From Methylococcaceae bacterium (GTDB lineage Bacteria; Pseudomonadota; Gammaproteobacteria; Methylococcales; Methylomonadaceae): a stretch of DNA of 64,000 bases. The position numbers and the translations under genes are program-made. The notes under the pieces are model-generated. The model ran no database searches and had not been told where the DNA came from. It saw only the letters and a program-made list of their open reading frames with translations. Shown here piece by piece: positions 62,761 to 64,000 of the stretch. The stretch's first letter is position 1. The number at the start of each line of letters is the position of its first letter. Location of the stretch: assembly GCA_030693065.1 (NCBI GenBank), contig JAUYBL010000007.1, positions 80,710 to 144,709 on the forward strand, in the 5' to 3' direction.

Positions 62761-64000
62761 TTAAGATGCTGCCAGCGCTTGCTCCAGATCTTCCAGAATA
62801 TCGTCGATATGCTCAATGCCCATCGACAAGCGCACCATTTCTTGCGTGACGCCAGCCTTGACCAACTCTGCCGGTGTCAATTGGCGGTGAGTGGTTGATG
62901 CTGGATGGCAAGCCAGCGACTTGGCATCGCCGATATTAACCAACCTGGTGAACAGTTTTAACGCATCCTGAAAATGTTCGCCCGCCTTGCGGCCGCCTTT
63001 TAAACCAAAGGTGAGAATGCCGGACGCACGTCCATCCATGTATTTATCGACCAAGGGTTTATCTTCATGTTCATCAAGTCCTGCGTAATTAACCCAGGCC
63101 ACTTTGTCATGGCTTTGCAGATATTGCGCAACTTTAACAGTGTTGTCGCAGATTCTATCCATGCGCAACGCGAGGGTTTCAATGCCTTGCAAAATCAAAA
63201 ATGAATTAAACGGCGAGATACAAGCACCGGTATTGCGCAACGGTACCACGCGCGCCCGGCCAATGTAGGCGGCAGGCCCCAGCGCTTCGGTATACACCAC
63301 GCCGTGGTAAGAGACATCGGGCTCATTAAGACGACGAAAGCGTTCTTTATGTTCAGCCCAGGGGAATTTACCGCTATCGACAATGATGCCGCCAATACTG
63401 TTGCCATGACCGCCGAGGTATTTGGTGAGTGCATGCACCACAATATCGGCGCCGTGTTCAATCGGACGGCATAAATACGGCGAAGGCACGGTGTTATCAA
63501 CAATCAACGGCACGCCGTGACGATGGGCGATCTCTGCCAACAGTTCAAAATCGGTAATGTTGCCGAGCGGGTTGCCGACCGATTCGCAGAATATGGCTTT
63601 GGTTTTGTCGTCGATCAATGCCTCAAACGCATCCGGGTCACGATAATCGGCAAAACGCACGTTGATACCGTATTGCGGCAAGGTGTGGGCAAATAAATTA
63701 TAAGTACCGCCATACAGAGTCGAGGCGGAAACGATGTTGTCGCCCGCTTCGGCAATGGTCATGATCGCGTAAGTAATCGCCGCCATCCCGGATGCCAATG
63801 CCAGGCCTGCCAGTCCACCTTCCAACTCAGCGACGCGCTTTTCCAGCACGTCGGTGGTCGGGTTCATGATGCGGGTGTAGATATTGCCTGCGACCTTCAG
63901 GTCGAATAAATCAGCACCATGTTGGGTGTCGTCAAACGCGTAAGAGGTGGTTTGATAGATAGGGACAGCAACTGCTTTGGTGGTTGGATCGGGGCTGTAG
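62761..64000 (-). CDS. metY: O-acetylhomoserine sulfhydrylase (MetY), N-terminus off the right edge
   Basis: The frame continues past the ATG at 63867 to the window edge, giving at least 412 residues; YSPDPTTKAVAVPIYQTTSY at the edge is the normal N-terminal region. The PLP lysine is in HALTKYLGGHG; the Asp binding the cofactor ring is in LIVDNTVPSPY. The enzyme condenses O-acetylhomoserine with sulfide or methanethiol into homocysteine or methionine. Only the first 15-20 residues are missing. Confidence 0.93.
   Translation of the reverse strand, partial: YSPDPTTKAVAVPIYQTTSYAFDDTQHGADLFDLKVAGNIYTRIMNPTTDVLEKRVAELEGGLAGLALASGMAAITYAIMTIAEAGDNIVSASTLYGGTYNLFAHTLPQYGINVRFADYRDPDAFEALIDDKTKAIFCESVGNPLGNITDFELLAEIAHRHGVPLIVDNTVPSPYLCRPIEHGADIVVHALTKYLGGHGNSIGGIIVDSGKFPWAEHKERFRRLNEPDVSYHGVVYTEALGPAAYIGRARVVPLRNTGACISPFNSFLILQGIETLALRMDRICDNTVKVAQYLQSHDKVAWVNYAGLDEHEDKPLVDKYMDGRASGILTFGLKGGRKAGEHFQDALKLFTRLVNIGDAKSLACHPASTTHRQLTPAELVKAGVTQEMVRLSMGIEHIDDILEDLEQALAAS

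Noticed and set aside
1-64000. CRISPR array
   Set aside because: No regularly spaced short repeat series was found; the repeats seen are palindromes or attC.
1-64000. tRNA or rRNA genes
   Set aside because: No TPsiC-type arm, anticodon fold or rRNA-like stretch was recognised.

Overview
The window looks like chromosomal DNA of a free-living, respiring gammaproteobacterium, most probably a methanotroph or methylotroph of the Methylococcales. The hints are a selenium-binding-protein-type methanethiol oxidase, a nirJ-like radical SAM gene, six exported proteins with the VPxPAA-type PEP-CTERM tail, several copper-linked genes and many dispersed palindromic repeats of the kind common in those genomes. 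No methane monooxygenase, rRNA or tRNA gene is present, so this placement is an inference.

Layout. 1-6.2 kb: left-edge metalloprotease fragment, nirJ-like gene, DUF748 envelope protein, tautomerase-like protein. 6.4-12.8 kb: a TetR-controlled tripartite RND efflux operon with a palindromic operator. 12.9-20 kb: housekeeping genes (apbC/mrp, metG, rnfB-like, nth) with an ImmA/IrrE peptidase and its membrane partner. 20-24.5 kb: a bufferin/HvfABC-like copper RiPP cluster (repeat-bearing Cys/Met-rich precursor, MNIO enzyme, DUF2063 partner), followed by a MITE-like element and a NosFY-like ABC transporter. 24.9-32.8 kb: O-methyltransferase, two adjacent GTPases, an exported protein with caspase-like motifs, and an MsbA-like ABC exporter. 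32.9-34.6 kb: a minus-strand run of integron-type gene cassettes. 34.8-43.1 kb: PEP-CTERM proteins, a LuxR solo, a frameshifted sulfotransferase, a CopC cluster and an oxidoreductase. 43.1-54.2 kb: surface and uptake genes, namely a TonB receptor with cohesin-like and dockerin-bearing partners, a PEP-CTERM gene behind a probable c-di-GMP-I riboswitch, and a FecI/FecR/TonB-receptor iron module. 54.5-57.4 kb: a hydrolase and a SCO-cytochrome c peroxidase fusion. 58-60.9 kb: a second cassette array on the plus strand (three clear attC sites, no integrase) with small membrane proteins, a decayed toxin-antitoxin pair and a DUF4160/DUF2442 pair. 61-64 kb: methanethiol oxidase and the edge-truncated metY.

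Themes. Metal handling recurs: the RiPP cluster, NosFY-like ABC, CopC, SCO-peroxidase fusion, FecIR and TonB receptors. Cell-surface proteins recur too: PEP-CTERM tails, cohesin/dockerin and sialidase-fold proteins, one of them probably under c-di-GMP control. The two attC clusters share a cassette site family although they lie 25 kb apart and point in opposite directions, which suggests one mobile-integron history in this genome. Several genes are broken: sulfotransferase, antitoxin, toxin, one cassette membrane protein and an orphan PEP-CTERM tail. Two of the frameshifts sit in T6 runs and could be assembly errors.
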